DNA from: Rhodospira sp.
GTDB lineage: Bacteria > Pseudomonadota > Alphaproteobacteria > Rhodospirillales > Rhodospirillaceae
Assembly (NCBI GenBank): GCA_028277295.1
Contig: JANQGN010000437.1
Location: forward strand, 1 to 5,083
DNA length: 5,083 nucleotides
Direction: 5' to 3'
Both the position numbers and the translations under genes were made by a program. A model generated the notes under the pieces. It saw only the letters and a list, made by a program, of their open reading frames with translations, had not been told where the DNA came from and did no database searches. This document shows, piece by piece, positions 4,985-5,083 of the stretch (position 1 is the first letter of the stretch; every line of letters starts with the position of its first letter).

Positions 4985-5083
4985 AGTGTCTGTCCGGAAA
5001 GCCGTGCAAAACACCACATATGGCATGCGAGTTGGGCGCAGGCACACACTATACCGCGGTTCCCGAGACTTTCCGGACGGGCT
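4985..5083 (+). repeat. 99-bp dispersed repeat with imperfect inverted ends, copy 2
   Basis: Gap-free match to 1801-1899 (85 of 99 identical by hand count) in the same orientation. The left arm CTGTCCGGAAAGCC (4990-5003) is identical to copy 1. The right arm GACTTTCCGGACGG (5067-5080) differs at three bases and still pairs with it apart from one G-U and one A-C. The copy lies upstream of minus-strand ppa. The window ends at the same base as the aligned end of copy 1, so the sequence beyond is unknown and the copy could be the edge of something larger. Confidence 0.85.

Noticed and set aside
1..5083. CRISPR array, tRNA or rRNA gene, or a defence or toxin-antitoxin system
   Set aside because: No regular spaced repeats, cloverleaf or ribosomal sequence was seen, and no gene pair with the layout or motifs of such systems; the macrodomain gene lacks an adjacent ADP-ribosyltransferase.

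Overview
The window reads as chromosomal DNA of a GC-rich alphaproteobacterium, probably Rhodospirillales-like. The inference rests on protein style: a stand-alone M16 peptidase of the mitochondrial-processing-peptidase type, and a class I inorganic pyrophosphatase whose N-terminus looks alphaproteobacterial. Core genes have about 65-72% G+C. Positions 1-466 (roughly 50%) and the small gene at 1963-2376 (roughly 58%) are clearly poorer. No rRNA, tRNA, CRISPR array or transposase gene was found.

Layout: the window opens inside the 3' end of a plus-strand gene with a SPOR-like C-terminal domain (3-290). A minus-strand M16 zinc metallopeptidase follows (467-1729). The gap upstream of it holds the first copy of a 99-bp repeat with imperfect inverted ends (1801-1899). 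Next is a small unrecognised minus-strand gene (1963-2376). It is divergent, across a GC-rich hairpin-containing gap, from plus-strand endonuclease III (nth, 2623-3324). nth converges with a minus-strand macrodomain gene of the O-acetyl-ADP-ribose deacetylase type (3364-3909). Two strong hairpins and a 13-bp tandem duplication over the stop codon mark the end of minus-strand inorganic pyrophosphatase (ppa, 4081-4617). The remainder is gene-free upstream DNA with a possible eroded repeat fragment (4721-4746) and a second full repeat copy that ends at the last base of the window (4985-5083).

The genes appear to be single transcription units rather than one operon, since orientations alternate and each gap is non-coding. 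They are mostly housekeeping: proteolysis, base excision repair, ADP-ribose metabolite or ADP-ribosylation removal, and pyrophosphate hydrolysis. No new multi-gene system is evident. The least explained items are the 99-bp repeat family, which lies upstream of two minus-strand genes in the same orientation, and the orphan 137-residue protein next to it.
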